From Streptococcus cristatus (GTDB lineage Bacteria; Bacillota; Bacilli; Lactobacillales; Streptococcaceae): a stretch of 64,000 bases of DNA. How positions within the stretch are numbered: position 1 is the stretch's first letter; the number at the start of each line of letters is the position of its first letter. A program made the position numbers and the translations under genes. Of the stretch, positions 56,136 through 64,000 are shown piece after piece. Location: positions 1 through 64,000 of the forward strand of contig NZ_RJPT01000001.1 in NCBI RefSeq assembly GCF_003943515.1. The letters run 5' to 3'. The notes under the pieces were generated by a model. It was not told where the DNA came from. It saw only the letters and a list, made by a program, of their open reading frames with translations, and did not search any database.

Positions 56136-56861
56136 ATGGCTAAAAAGACATTTAAAGATAAATTTCAACGATTTGAAACCAAATACATTATTTCCAAAGA
56201 AACCTTGGCCGATTTATTGACCGAGTTTGAAAGCCATCTGGTGGAGGATGAGCATGCTTACTCGACCATCCATAATCTTTACTACGACACCGCGACTTAT
56301 CAAATGATTCGTGAGTCCTTAGAAAAGCCCTATTTTAAAGAAAAATTGCGCGTGCGGACCTACGATGAAAATCCAAGAGAAGACAGTCAAGTCTTTTTGG
56401 AAATCAAGAAAAAAGTGCGTAAGATTGTCTACAAGCGCCGCATTTCGACAGATCTAGTGGCTGCCGAGGCTTACTTGGAGGGCGATCACAGTAAGATTGA
56501 AGATTGTCAGATTCGTGAGGAAATCGACTGGCTGAGTCAGCGCTATGGTGGCCTGCAGCCCATGATGTATATCTACTATAATCGTTATTCTATGAAGGGG
56601 ATTGAGGATCCCAATGTTCGCATTACCATTGACCACGATTTGACCTACCGCAACTATGATTTGAGCCTCTTGCATGGTCATTACGGGGAAAATCTTCTGT
56701 CGGATCATCATGTGATTATGGAAGTCAAGGTGCCAGGAGCCTATCCGCTCTGGCTAAGTGAGATTTTGGACCGCCATCAGGTCTTCCCAAGCTCCTTTTC
56801 CAAATACGGGGTTGCTTACAAGAAAACGACAGACTATAAAGGAGCTGTAAATCATGCTTAG
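56136..56861 (+). CDS. VTC-domain protein (polyphosphate polymerase-like)
   Basis: A 241-residue protein with the VTC tunnel fold: 'FETKYIISKETL', 'IHNLYYDTATYQMI', 'KLRVRTYDEN', 'FLEIKKKVRKIVYKRR' supply the basic residues and an EIK element, and 'VIMEVKVPGAYPLWLSEIL' closes the tunnel. In yeast Vtc4 this domain makes polyphosphate from ATP; bacterial members are little studied. The start at 56136 has GGGGGAG. It overlaps the next gene by 8 bp. Confidence 0.82.
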   Translation: MAKKTFKDKFQRFETKYIISKETLADLLTEFESHLVEDEHAYSTIHNLYYDTATYQMIRESLEKPYFKEKLRVRTYDENPREDSQVFLEIKKKVRKIVYKRRISTDLVAAEAYLEGDHSKIEDCQIREEIDWLSQRYGGLQPMMYIYYNRYSMKGIEDPNVRITIDHDLTYRNYDLSLLHGHYGENLLSDHHVIMEVKVPGAYPLWLSEILDRHQVFPSSFSKYGVAYKKTTDYKGAVNHA

Positions 56862-57534
56862 TCACTTATTCTATGATATTTTTACCGATACGGCCGTAGA
56901 TCCGGCTATGATGATGTTGGCTATTGGAGTATCCTTGCTTTTGGGCTTAGTCATTGCCAAGGTTTACCAGTTTAAGACAGTTTACAGCAAATCCTTTGTG
57001 ATGAGTTTGGCGCTTTTGCCGACCTTGATTGCAATTGTGATTTTCTTGGTCAATGGAAGTTTGGGAGCAGGGGTTGCCGTTATGGGAGCTTTCAGCTTGA
57101 TTCGTTTCCGTTCTGCACCGGGAGGTGCCAAGGAGCTGGTGTCCATTTTTCTGGTCATGACAATTGGGATTGCCATCGGAATGGGCTATCTGGTCTTTGC
57201 GACCGTCTTTACCTTCATCATGTCGCTCGCCATGCTGCTGCTTGAAGTGGTTAATTTTGGACAGATGAAGCATTCCATGCGCCAGCTGACTGTTGTCATA
57301 CCAGAAAGTCTGGACTATGAAAGCATTTTTGATGATATTTTCAACAAAGCTGCCAATCATGTTGAACTGGCTAATGTCAAAACCTCTGATATGGGGAGCT
57401 TGTTCAAGATTAAATACATCATTCAGCTGAATGGTCGAATGACCGAAAAAGAACTCATCGATGCCCTACGCACGCGCAATGGAAATCTAGAGATTGCCAT
57501 CAGCCGCTATATCACGAAAGAAAATGAATTATAA
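56854..57534 (+). CDS. DUF4956 membrane protein
   Basis: A 226-residue protein with four predicted helices in the first 145 residues, including 'VAVMGAFSLIRFRSAPGGAKEL', and a C-terminal soluble domain (about 150-226). The family is typically encoded beside VTC-domain proteins, suggesting a membrane complex that makes or moves polyphosphate. The function is unproven. Confidence 0.82.
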   Translation: MLSHLFYDIFTDTAVDPAMMMLAIGVSLLLGLVIAKVYQFKTVYSKSFVMSLALLPTLIAIVIFLVNGSLGAGVAVMGAFSLIRFRSAPGGAKELVSIFLVMTIGIAIGMGYLVFATVFTFIMSLAMLLLEVVNFGQMKHSMRQLTVVIPESLDYESIFDDIFNKAANHVELANVKTSDMGSLFKIKYIIQLNGRMTEKELIDALRTRNGNLEIAISRYITKENEL

Positions 57535-57554
57535 TATCTAGAAAGAGGCCAATC

Positions 57555-58805
57555 ATGAAAACAGGCAAGAAAAAAATATTTCAGAAAATAAAACTAATGG
57601 TGCCCCTAGCGCTGATGAGCGTTAGCTTGGGAGCTTGCAGCTTGACCAGCCAGTCCAGCGCTCCTACGAGTGCTAGTACCACGACCACTCAAACGGCTAT
57701 CAGTACGACAAAGACAGATACATCTAGCTATTTTACGGATCGTGATCAGGATGCTTCTTATGATGAGTCGACAGCAACCAAGATTAGCTTGAGCGGCTCT
57801 ACAGCCAAGGTATCCGGTGACGGAGCGAGCGTTTCTGGCTCAACGGTGACCATTACGGCAGCCGGGACTTATGTCCTCTCTGGCAGCAGTGAAAATGTGC
57901 AGATTGTCGTCAAGGCTGGCGATCAAGACAAGGTGCAAATCGTCTTGGATGGCGTGACTATGACAGGGACGGATGCAGCCATTGTGGTAGAAAATGCGGA
58001 TAAAACCTTCATTACCCTAGCTGAAGGCAGCAAAAATAGCATTTCTGACTCAGCCAATCACACCAATACTGACTACGATGCGGCCATTTACAGTAAAGAC
58101 GACTTGACTTTCAACGGCTCAGGCAGTCTGACCATCGAAGGAAAATACGGTAACGCAGTCGAGTCTAATGATGACCTGCGCATCACAGGCGGGACTTATA
58201 CGATTAAAGGCTACAAGAATGGCTTATCAGCCAATGATGCCATCAACATCAAGGAAGCTAGTCTGGATATTACCGCGACGGAGGATGCGATCCACGCAGA
58301 TAATGACGAGGATACTTCGCTTGGAAATCTCTATATCCAGTCTGGCACCATTACGATTAATGCTGGAGATGACGGCCTTCATGCCAGCAATGCAGCGGTG
58401 ATTGACGGTGGCACCATCACAGTCAAGTCCAGTGTCGAAGCTTTAGAGGGAACAAATGTCACGATTAACAGCGGTACACTTGATCTTTATGCGACGGATG
58501 ATGGGATCAATGCAGCCAGTACGGCGACTGGGGCTGAGATTTTTATCAAGATTACTGGTGGTGATATCAAGGTTGAGGTCGGCCAAGGCGATACAGATGC
58601 TCTTGACTCCAATGGCGATATCATCATGACAGGCGGAAACCTAGCCATCACATCCACTGTATCTGCCTTTGACTTTGATGGTAAGGCTACCTATACGGGC
58701 GGGACTATCACGGTTAATGGGCAAAATCGAACCGAAATCACAGCAGATGGCCCTGGTGGTGGCGGTGCCCCAGGCGGCCAAGGTGGCGGTCCCGGCGGGC
58801 ATTGA
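57555..58805 (+). CDS. Cthe_2159-like beta-helix lipoprotein
   Basis: A 416-residue predicted lipoprotein with lipobox LGAC near residue 29, a Ser/Thr-rich stretch, then a repetitive beta-helix ('DAAIYSKDDLTFNGSGSL', 'AVESNDDLRITGGTYTI', 'DGLHASNAAVIDGGTI') as in the DUF4353/Cthe_2159 carbohydrate-binding family, and a Gly/Pro tail (GGGGAPGGQGGGPGGH). The repeated Asp/Asn turns could bind calcium. It follows DUF4956 by 20 bp and ends with a terminator. Confidence 0.82.
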   Translation: MKTGKKKIFQKIKLMVPLALMSVSLGACSLTSQSSAPTSASTTTTQTAISTTKTDTSSYFTDRDQDASYDESTATKISLSGSTAKVSGDGASVSGSTVTITAAGTYVLSGSSENVQIVVKAGDQDKVQIVLDGVTMTGTDAAIVVENADKTFITLAEGSKNSISDSANHTNTDYDAAIYSKDDLTFNGSGSLTIEGKYGNAVESNDDLRITGGTYTIKGYKNGLSANDAINIKEASLDITATEDAIHADNDEDTSLGNLYIQSGTITINAGDDGLHASNAAVIDGGTITVKSSVEALEGTNVTINSGTLDLYATDDGINAASTATGAEIFIKITGGDIKVEVGQGDTDALDSNGDIIMTGGNLAITSTVSAFDFDGKATYTGGTITVNGQNRTEITADGPGGGGAPGGQGGGPGGH

Positions 58806-58807
58806 TT

Positions 58808-58846
58808 AGAAAAAATCTAAGCAGAGATTGTGCTTAGATTTTTTTG
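58808..58846 (+). terminator. VTC operon terminator
   Basis: AAATCTAAGC and GCTTAGATTT with a 9-nt loop are followed by a T-run. Confidence 0.9.
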
Positions 58847-58872
58847 TTTAAATCGGCATAAAATGTACAAAA

Positions 58873-58881
58873 ATGATATAC
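58873..58881 (+). promoter_or_regulatory. promoter of the S41-like gene, extended -10
   Basis: TGATATACT (TATACT at about 58876-58881) lies 30 bp before the start. Confidence 0.55.
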
Positions 58882-58910
58882 TAGTCTCAATAATGACAAG
58901 GAGTAATACG

Positions 58911-60161
58911 ATGAGAAAAACGGCTATTTTTGAAGATGTTGTTTCGATTATGACCCAAGATTCGGCAACTAAAAAGGATATTGCCGGTGCGGATCCGACT
59001 GGTTTTCGCGAATGTATTTCAGACGATATGAGTGAAAAGGACTTTCTTTATCAGGTTCAGACTTATCTAGCTAGCTTCGGAGTTATCGGCCACGTAGCTT
59101 TTCGGGAGAAATATGCTAAGCCAAAAGGTTTTGTTCTACGTTCAATAATCCAAGGACTTTATGTTGAGCAGGCTAATGCAGATACGAATTTACAGGCGGG
59201 CGATCAAATTGTGAAACTGGATGGACAGCATCTAGAAGAATTTTATAGGATGCACCGAGCGTATTTTACCAGTTCAACACCCGAGCGAAACTACCGTGAG
59301 TGGAGCGAATTGATTTCAAAAGCTAGGCAAGTGACTGTTTTGCGAGCAGGAGCAGAGCAAATCCTTTCAGTTGAGCCTAGCCAGAATCCTATAGAGAGCC
59401 GATTTGAATGGAAAGAGTTAGAAAAGGGTGTTATTTATCTCCGTTTGGATGACTTTAGGAACGAGAAAGCCATCAACAAACTCTATCAGGAAGCACAAGA
59501 TACTATCAAGAGGGCTGCTTGTCTGGTGATTGATGTCCGTCAGAATACTGGCGGGATGGACTCGCTGTATTTTCCCCTGCTCCACTATGCTCTTTCTGAG
59601 GGGCAAAGCTATTCTGACTTGGACTGGACTGATGAAGGGATGGAAATTCTCTACACAGAGCGGAATGTCGACCTGCGTTTGAAAGATTTTGAAGCCTACG
59701 TGCAACAGGAAGGGATTAACCAGGAGACGAAGGATTTGTTGGAGATAATCATGCAAGACCTGCAGGCCAATCGGGGCAAAGGCTATGTCAAATTTGGAGG
59801 CGAGGACAGGGAAATGTTTCCTAATGTGAAAGGAGGAAGCCATCCTGAGAAGATTTTTGTCTTGGCAGATGTTTACTGTGCTTCGTCGGGAGACAATTTT
59901 GTCCAGATGATGAAATGGTTTCCTAAGGTGACGGTTCTGGGGCGCCCGACTCTTGGAATACTAGATTATTCCAACTGCTGTCAGGTAGATTATGGTGACT
60001 ATAGTTTGAACTTTCCAACTTCACGCGCTCTAGCACTTGATAAGGGACAGGGGATGACAGACAAGGGGATTGAACCAGACATCCTTATTCCTTGGACAGT
60101 TGAGCATCTGGAGCGGGATGTGGATTTGGAGCGCTGTTTAGCGATGATTCATGACTTTTAG
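58911..60161 (+). CDS. S41-family peptidase-like protein, cytoplasmic
   Basis: A 416-residue protein with a PDZ-like segment (about 60-110, 'SIIQGLYVEQANADTNLQAGDQIVKLDGQ') and an S41 core (about 170-400: 'VIDVRQNTGGMDSLYFPLL', 'VLADVYCASSGDNFVQMM', 'NFPTSRALALDKGQGMTDKGIEPDI'). The Ser of CASSGD is in the nucleophile position. The usual following GxxTxGK segment reads GRPTLGILDY, so the catalytic Lys appears absent. There is no signal peptide or membrane helix, unlike most tail-specific proteases. The start at 58911 has AAGGAG. Confidence 0.75.
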   Translation: MRKTAIFEDVVSIMTQDSATKKDIAGADPTGFRECISDDMSEKDFLYQVQTYLASFGVIGHVAFREKYAKPKGFVLRSIIQGLYVEQANADTNLQAGDQIVKLDGQHLEEFYRMHRAYFTSSTPERNYREWSELISKARQVTVLRAGAEQILSVEPSQNPIESRFEWKELEKGVIYLRLDDFRNEKAINKLYQEAQDTIKRAACLVIDVRQNTGGMDSLYFPLLHYALSEGQSYSDLDWTDEGMEILYTERNVDLRLKDFEAYVQQEGINQETKDLLEIIMQDLQANRGKGYVKFGGEDREMFPNVKGGSHPEKIFVLADVYCASSGDNFVQMMKWFPKVTVLGRPTLGILDYSNCCQVDYGDYSLNFPTSRALALDKGQGMTDKGIEPDILIPWTVEHLERDVDLERCLAMIHDF

Positions 60162-60166
60162 ATATC

Positions 60167-60195
60167 AAAAACGACCTTTTGTTTGGAGGTCGTTT
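60167..60195 (+). terminator. terminator between convergent S41-like and S66 genes
   Basis: AAACGACC and GGTCGTTT form a stem around a 12-nt loop region, serving the upstream gene and possibly both. Confidence 0.65.
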
Positions 60196-60200
60196 CATGT

Positions 60201-61154
60201 TTATTCATCAATTCTGATGGCCATTTTTTCCGTATCCACGGTCATTTGAGCACCGATGGTAATGGTAAAGAGCGGCTGAGTATGGGCAAAGTCCAAGTCA
60301 TAGAGGACGGGAATAGTCTTGAGAATTGGATGTTTATCCAAGATGTAAAGGAGCAACTCCTCTGTCATCTGGCATTCTTTTGGAAAGCGACCGACGAGAA
60401 GGGCCTGTGGGTTAGGATAGGCCTGAAGGAGGGCGGCAAGATTGCGGTCAAACTCTACATAATCATCTTCCTCTGCCTCTTCAACAAAGAGGACATAGTT
60501 TTCATCTGTCGGGGCATAGGGTGTCCCGCGCAGAAGTGAGAAGGTAGAGAGATTGCCGCCGATAGCAGTGGCTTGGGCTTTTCCATGGTTGTAGACTTTC
60601 CACTCTGTCTCATGGAAAGTCAGTGGCGCATCTGGAAGATACCAAGCATTACTGCCCCATTTTTCACTAGGAGTCAATTCATAAGAAGTCTGGCTGACGG
60701 CCTTGAGCCAGCTCTCGGTCTGATAGTCCTGCAGGGCATCCATCTTAAAGCTAGAGTAGGACGGTCCCATGTAGGTTTTCATACCAGTCTTACTATAGAT
60801 AGCGTTGAGCACGGCTGTTGTGTCTGAGTAGCCGCAGAAAATCTTAGGATTTCTAGCAATCAATTCAAAGTCCAGATAGGGCAGGAGCTCATTGCAGTTA
60901 AAACCTCCGATGGTGGCCAGAATAGCATCAACGGAGTCATCTGAGAAGGCAGCATGAATGTCTGCCACCCGGCTTTCGATGGAGGCAGAACCTAACATAT
61001 CATTTTCCAGATAATGCTCCGAAAAAGACACGGTAAATCCTAACTTTTCCAAGCGCTCCTTGGCGGCTAGATTGGCCTCAAAGCCGCCAAGACGTTCGAT
61101 TGACGACGAGGGACTGACGACCCGAATGTGCATGCCAGATGTGAGTTTTTTCAT
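60201..61154 (-). CDS. S66-family LD-carboxypeptidase/MccF-like protein
   Basis: A 317-residue protein of the LdcA/MccF family, whose members cut peptidoglycan tetrapeptides or inactivate microcin C-type antibiotics. The nucleophile elbow reads IGGFNCNELLPYLDF (about 84-98), with Cys where relatives have Ser. The C-terminal 'LDFAHTQPLFTITIGAQ' supplies the catalytic His. There is no signal peptide, which favours the cytoplasmic MccF-like or recycling role. It has an AAGGAGG site. Confidence 0.82.
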   Translation of the reverse strand: MKKLTSGMHIRVVSPSSSIERLGGFEANLAAKERLEKLGFTVSFSEHYLENDMLGSASIESRVADIHAAFSDDSVDAILATIGGFNCNELLPYLDFELIARNPKIFCGYSDTTAVLNAIYSKTGMKTYMGPSYSSFKMDALQDYQTESWLKAVSQTSYELTPSEKWGSNAWYLPDAPLTFHETEWKVYNHGKAQATAIGGNLSTFSLLRGTPYAPTDENYVLFVEEAEEDDYVEFDRNLAALLQAYPNPQALLVGRFPKECQMTEELLLYILDKHPILKTIPVLYDLDFAHTQPLFTITIGAQMTVDTEKMAIRIDE

Positions 61155-61222
61155 AGGGACCTCCTTATGATAAATTTTTATAGAGTATCATAACATAAAG
61201 GCTATAGGAAGTAAAGGTGGGG

Positions 61223-61837
61223 TTAGAGAACTTTTAGTAAGTCCGATAAGGAATTTACAGTAAAATCGGGTTCTTCTGAGGATGATTGGATTGGACTATA
61301 TGCACTAAATCCTTGTTTTATCCAAATAGTTTTCATGCCTAATGCCTTAGCTGGCGCAATATCATTATCAAGTCTGTCACCAATCAAAGTCGCAGATGAA
61401 GCAGAACATGAAGCTTGTTGAAGGGCTAGTTGAAAAATTTTAGAACTAGGTTTAGAAAATCCACAATCAGCTGATGAGATAATCAGGTCAATCCATTGTC
61501 TGATACCAAAGTTTTCTAACCGCTTTTCTAAGTTAGGTAGCTGATTAGCAATAACACCTATTTTATAGCGATTATGCAAAGTTTCTAAAACTATTTTTGC
61601 ATCTGGATAAAGTATTTCTAGCTCAGATTTCCACTTTGGTCGTTCTAAACCATACTCTTGTAGCGCTATTAAATCTCCCTTTAGCCCCTCTTGAAATAAA
61701 ACTAGCATTCTCTGATAAAATGTATCATAAGTGATATTTGTTTCTGCGATTGCTTGTTCAATCCTATCCTGATAAGCTTTCTCTTCATTGATTAAAGTAG
61801 AACCAATATCAAAAAATAGCCATTTATAATTTGTCAT
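61223..61837 (-). CDS. HAD-superfamily hydrolase
   Basis: A 204-residue HAD protein: motif I WLFFDIGSTL (second Asp replaced), motif II in 'GVIANQ', motif III Lys in GFSKPSSK and motif IV LIGDRLDNDI. The start at 61837 has AGAGG upstream; a GTG 9 bp earlier is possible. It has an extended -10 on the minus strand (TGGTAAAAT, TAAAAT at 61863-61858). AT content looks higher than in the flanking genes, so recent acquisition is possible. The substrate is unknown. Confidence 0.8.
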   Translation of the reverse strand: MTNYKWLFFDIGSTLINEEKAYQDRIEQAIAETNITYDTFYQRMLVLFQEGLKGDLIALQEYGLERPKWKSELEILYPDAKIVLETLHNRYKIGVIANQLPNLEKRLENFGIRQWIDLIISSADCGFSKPSSKIFQLALQQASCSASSATLIGDRLDNDIAPAKALGMKTIWIKQGFSAYSPIQSSSEEPDFTVNSLSDLLKVL

Positions 61838-61875
61838 TCGAAACACCTCTTTATTTTATTTTACCATTTTGAACT

Positions 61876-61904
61876 TTAAAAAACGGAACCAATCAGGCTC
61901 CGTT
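61876..61904 (-). terminator. DUF4097 operon terminator
   Basis: On the minus strand AACGGAGCC and GGTTCCGTT pair and are followed by a U-run, 7 bp after the stop codon. Confidence 0.85.
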
Positions 61905-61910
61905 CTATTT

Positions 61911-62810
61911 TTAATGACTAATCTCAATACTGCCGGTGCTGGTGCGGGCGGTCAGCTTGGCTTGAGCCTGTTCATTGGTATGAATGACCCGATCGCCTAT
62001 GAAGTCCTCTTGGTCGTGGCTGGTCTGCATGTCCTTGGGCAGTTCAATGTCACCTAGATCTGTTTGGAGATCCAGTGAGATGGCTTTGTAGGTCTCTTCG
62101 GCGAGGTGGAGATCAATGGAACCATTGCCGCTGGACATGTTGATATTGCCCTTGAGGGTTAGTTTATCACTAGTGATACTACCGTTGGCGAGACTGATTT
62201 GAGTATCGGTCAGGCTGGTTTGGACTAGCTCGATGCTGCCATTAGCACTTTCAATGCTACCGCTCTTAATTTGGCTCTGACTGAGTTCGATCGAACCATT
62301 ACTGAGATCGGCTTTTAATTTTTTGATTGTCAGGTCATTGATTGATAGGCTGCCGTTAGCTAAACTGGCCTTAACCTCTTCCAAGCTCTTTCCCTTAGGT
62401 AGGCTTAGAGTGATTTGTTGAGTCCTTTCCAAATCTCCATTTATCAAGCCCAGTAGAGAGCGCAGACCGCTGTTAATGTTGATAAAAAAGCTTGATTCGT
62501 TAATGTATAAACTTCCGTTTTCAGCTTTAGTGGTTACTTTTTCAGATGTCTTGCCATCTCCTTGATAATAGGTCAAGTGAACCTTATCATCGGGCGATTC
62601 TTCGATAATAACCGAGCGGTTGCTCAGCTCTAGATTTAAGGAATGGATATTGCCATAGGTTTCTTCTTGCTTGGCCATCTTAGCGCTGGAAACGGAGCTT
62701 CTCACCAGATCCTGCAGACCACCACTTGCTAGCCCTGCCAGTATGAGGCCTAGACCCAGCAGACAGACAACAATCGCAATGCTGAACACGGTTTTTCTTA
62801 CTTTAAACAT
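61911..62810 (-). CDS. DUF4097 beta-strand repeat membrane protein
   Basis: A 299-residue protein with one N-terminal membrane helix (about 9-30) and a C-terminal right-handed beta solenoid of repeated 'NGSI/DL' units (for example NGSIELVQTSL, NGSITSDKLTL, NGSIDLHL). It resembles LiaF/DUF4097 partners of HAAS proteins, thought to sense envelope damage. The start at 62810 has GGAGG. The frame overlaps the DUF1700 gene by 8 bp. Confidence 0.83.
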   Translation of the reverse strand: MFKVRKTVFSIAIVVCLLGLGLILAGLASGGLQDLVRSSVSSAKMAKQEETYGNIHSLNLELSNRSVIIEESPDDKVHLTYYQGDGKTSEKVTTKAENGSLYINESSFFININSGLRSLLGLINGDLERTQQITLSLPKGKSLEEVKASLANGSLSINDLTIKKLKADLSNGSIELSQSQIKSGSIESANGSIELVQTSLTDTQISLANGSITSDKLTLKGNINMSSGNGSIDLHLAEETYKAISLDLQTDLGDIELPKDMQTSHDQEDFIGDRVIHTNEQAQAKLTARTSTGSIEISH

Positions 62811-63402
62811 GACGGCCTCCTTTCCGTGCCAAGGCTTGGGCGAGTTTGACAAAGCTGAGTTTGATAAAGCGAAGGATAGGACCAATGCTGAGATAGAAGA
62901 GTCCAGCCAAGCCTAAGGCTAAGAGGCTCATTCCCAAACTGAGGGCAAAAGCAGGAATCGAAGTAGCCATGCCGAGAGTCAGGCTGTCCCAAATCAGACT
63001 AGCCCCTAGGAGAAGCATAGCAAAGGTAAAGACGGCCATAACAAAAGCAAGGACACTGACGAGGAGGAAGAAAGTAAAAATCAAGGTCAAAGCCAAAATT
63101 AATAGAGGAATTGCTAGTGGAGCCGCCAAGATGGACAGAATGGCAATCTGGACGATCTGCTTGCTATTTTTGACAGAGCCAGCTTCTTGACTGTCTTCTT
63201 CTATTTTCTTGTCCAGAAGATTGATGATAATCTCGTGAGCCGCTTCCTTAGGATTGCCCAGTTCAGCTATAGCTGCTGCCTCTCCCTCTGGACCGACCTC
63301 GTCAAAGTACTCGGTGAAGTAGTCCATGGCTTCTTGATAGTCTTTTGCTGGCAACTTTTTTAAATATTTTTCTAGCTGGGCTAGATATTCAGTTCTTGTC
63401 AT
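62803..63402 (-). CDS. DUF1700 (HAAS domain) membrane protein
   Basis: A 199-residue protein with an N-terminal HAAS domain (about 1-65, 'MTRTEYLAQLEKYLKKLPAKDYQEAMDYFTEYF') and about four hydrophobic helices after residue 85. HAAS proteins are partnered with PadR-like regulators and act as membrane-bound sensors or anti-factors. The start at 63402 has GGGAG. It is the middle gene of a three-gene operon. Confidence 0.85.
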   Translation of the reverse strand: MTRTEYLAQLEKYLKKLPAKDYQEAMDYFTEYFDEVGPEGEAAAIAELGNPKEAAHEIIINLLDKKIEEDSQEAGSVKNSKQIVQIAILSILAAPLAIPLLILALTLIFTFFLLVSVLAFVMAVFTFAMLLLGASLIWDSLTLGMATSIPAFALSLGMSLLALGLAGLFYLSIGPILRFIKLSFVKLAQALARKGGRHV

Positions 63403-63715
63403 GGCGAACACTCCCTTCGATAATGCCCTTAATCATGCTGGTATAAAGCTCCCATTCATTTTTGAGGCTGACCAGTTGTTTCTGACCTGTTGGGGTCAGA
63501 GAGTAATATTTTCGTTTTCGACCTTGATATTCCTGAGAGTAAGTCGCTAAATACTGACTCTTTTCCAATTTTTTCAGGATAGGATAAAGCGTGGACTCCT
63601 TAATATCGGCAATGAGCTTGATAGTCTGGCTAATCTCGTAGCCATAGGAATCTTCTTTATCTAAAATCGCTAAAATCAGAAATTCTATCAGGGTAGAAGA
63701 TGTAGGGAAATACAT
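63389..63715 (-). CDS. PadR-family transcriptional regulator
   Basis: A 108-residue winged-helix regulator ('LIEFLILAILDKEDSYGYEISQTI', 'ESTLYPILKKLEKSQYL') with a C-terminal dimerisation helix. It heads the PadR-DUF1700-DUF4097 operon, overlapping the second gene by 14 bp, and probably autoregulates through the dyad upstream. It has an AGGAGGTAG site. Confidence 0.92.
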   Translation of the reverse strand: MYFPTSSTLIEFLILAILDKEDSYGYEISQTIKLIADIKESTLYPILKKLEKSQYLATYSQEYQGRKRKYYSLTPTGQKQLVSLKNEWELYTSMIKGIIEGSVRHDKN

Positions 63716-63726
63716 GCACTACCTCC

Positions 63727-63749
63727 TATATATAAAAATATTATATATA
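63727..63749. promoter_or_regulatory. perfect dyad upstream of padR
   Basis: TATATATAA-aaata-TTATATATA is a 23-bp inverted repeat 12 bp before the padR start. It overlaps the ribosome-site and promoter zone, fitting an autoregulatory operator. Further TATATAGAA-type motifs lie at about 63758-63808. Confidence 0.6.
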
Positions 63750-63980
63750 AACTTTCTACATATAGAATATCCTCTTTCGAACTAAAAGTCAAGTAATATA
63801 TAGAAATTTTACTTATAGATTTTGAAAAGGTTTTCACCCTTGAAAGATAAGGGAAGTAACTCTTTTTCGCTTTATTTCCTTACAAGAATTTTACACAATT
63901 GATAGCTTTTATATTGAAATCTTTCTCTATAAAATGGTAAAATAATCTATGTCTATCTAAAAAAGATAAGAGTGAATGAA
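63750..63980. other. intergenic region at the right edge
   Basis: AT-rich DNA with the padR promoter on one side and a rightward promoter on the other. An extended -10 TGGTAAAAT (about 63935-63943) suits the gene starting at 63981. Nothing else is recognised. Confidence 0.4.
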
Positions 63981-64000
63981 ATGACAAAATATAAGACGAT
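63981..64000 (+). CDS. start of an unidentified gene cut by the window edge
   Basis: ATG at 63981 opens MTKYKT before the sequence ends. A plausible promoter lies about 40 bp upstream and AAGAGTG could serve as the ribosome site. The product cannot be identified. Confidence 0.4.

Overview
The window is chromosomal DNA from a low-GC Gram-positive bacterium of the genus Streptococcus (mitis/sanguinis side of the genus), centred on the replication origin. The dnaA-dnaN origin, the htrA-parB pair and a comCDE quorum-sensing locus lie in the usual streptococcal order. The mature pheromone encoded by comC, DLRNIFLKIKFKKK, is the sequence I remember for Streptococcus cristatus. That points to S. cristatus or a very close relative; the species call rests on memory, the genus call on many genes.

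Layout. At 1-11500 a leftward series runs away from the origin: ychF, pth, mfd, rqcP, divIC, a 42-residue small gene, a serine hydrolase, tilS, hpt, ftsH and the start of comX. From 11600 to 17460 come a small lipoprotein gene, a DUF951 gene, dnaN, dnaA, parB and htrA, with DnaA boxes in three intergenic stretches and a probable DnaA-trio element between dnaA and dnaN. From 17650 to 20900 the other replichore starts with rlmH, tRNA-Arg, comCDE, tRNA-Glu and tRNA-Asn. Then follow serine dehydratase (sdaAB-sdaAA), a LysM wall protein, and a leftward operon yfmF-yfmH-rodZ-pgsA-ecfA1-ecfA2-ecfT. Next are yaaA-recF, guaB, trpS, an ABC-F ATPase, a YfhO membrane protein, a second LysM protein, mnmA, an SseB-like gene, mnmG, gdpP-rplI-dnaC-veg, a HAD phosphatase, a TPP-riboswitch-controlled thiamine-precursor transporter operon, and rpsD. 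The last 11 kb (52.8-64.0 kb) is more accessory: TetR with YhgE/Pip, a VTC-DUF4956-beta-helix lipoprotein operon, an S41-like protein, an S66 peptidase homologue, a HAD protein, and a PadR-DUF1700-DUF4097 operon.

How it works together. Replication initiation and segregation are encoded with their sites: DnaA boxes, and four parS sites spread over 53 kb around parB. Competence is represented by the pheromone system and by the start of its output sigma factor comX, both with 21-bp-period ComE direct repeats. Cell-envelope functions dominate elsewhere: PgsA, RodZ, YfhO, LysM proteins, HtrA, FtsH and the PadR module. tRNA modification (TilS, MnmA, MnmG), translation quality control (RqcP, Pth, ABC-F) and c-di-AMP turnover (GdpP) complete the set.

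The least explained signals are regulatory: a second, oppositely oriented ComE-like box beside comX; arrays of TTTACA/TGTAAA hexamers spaced one helical turn apart in several intergenic regions; and a three-copy TTTAAG-type array 10 bp upstream of the -10 of the VTC operon. I saw no insertion sequence, prophage, CRISPR array or rRNA gene.
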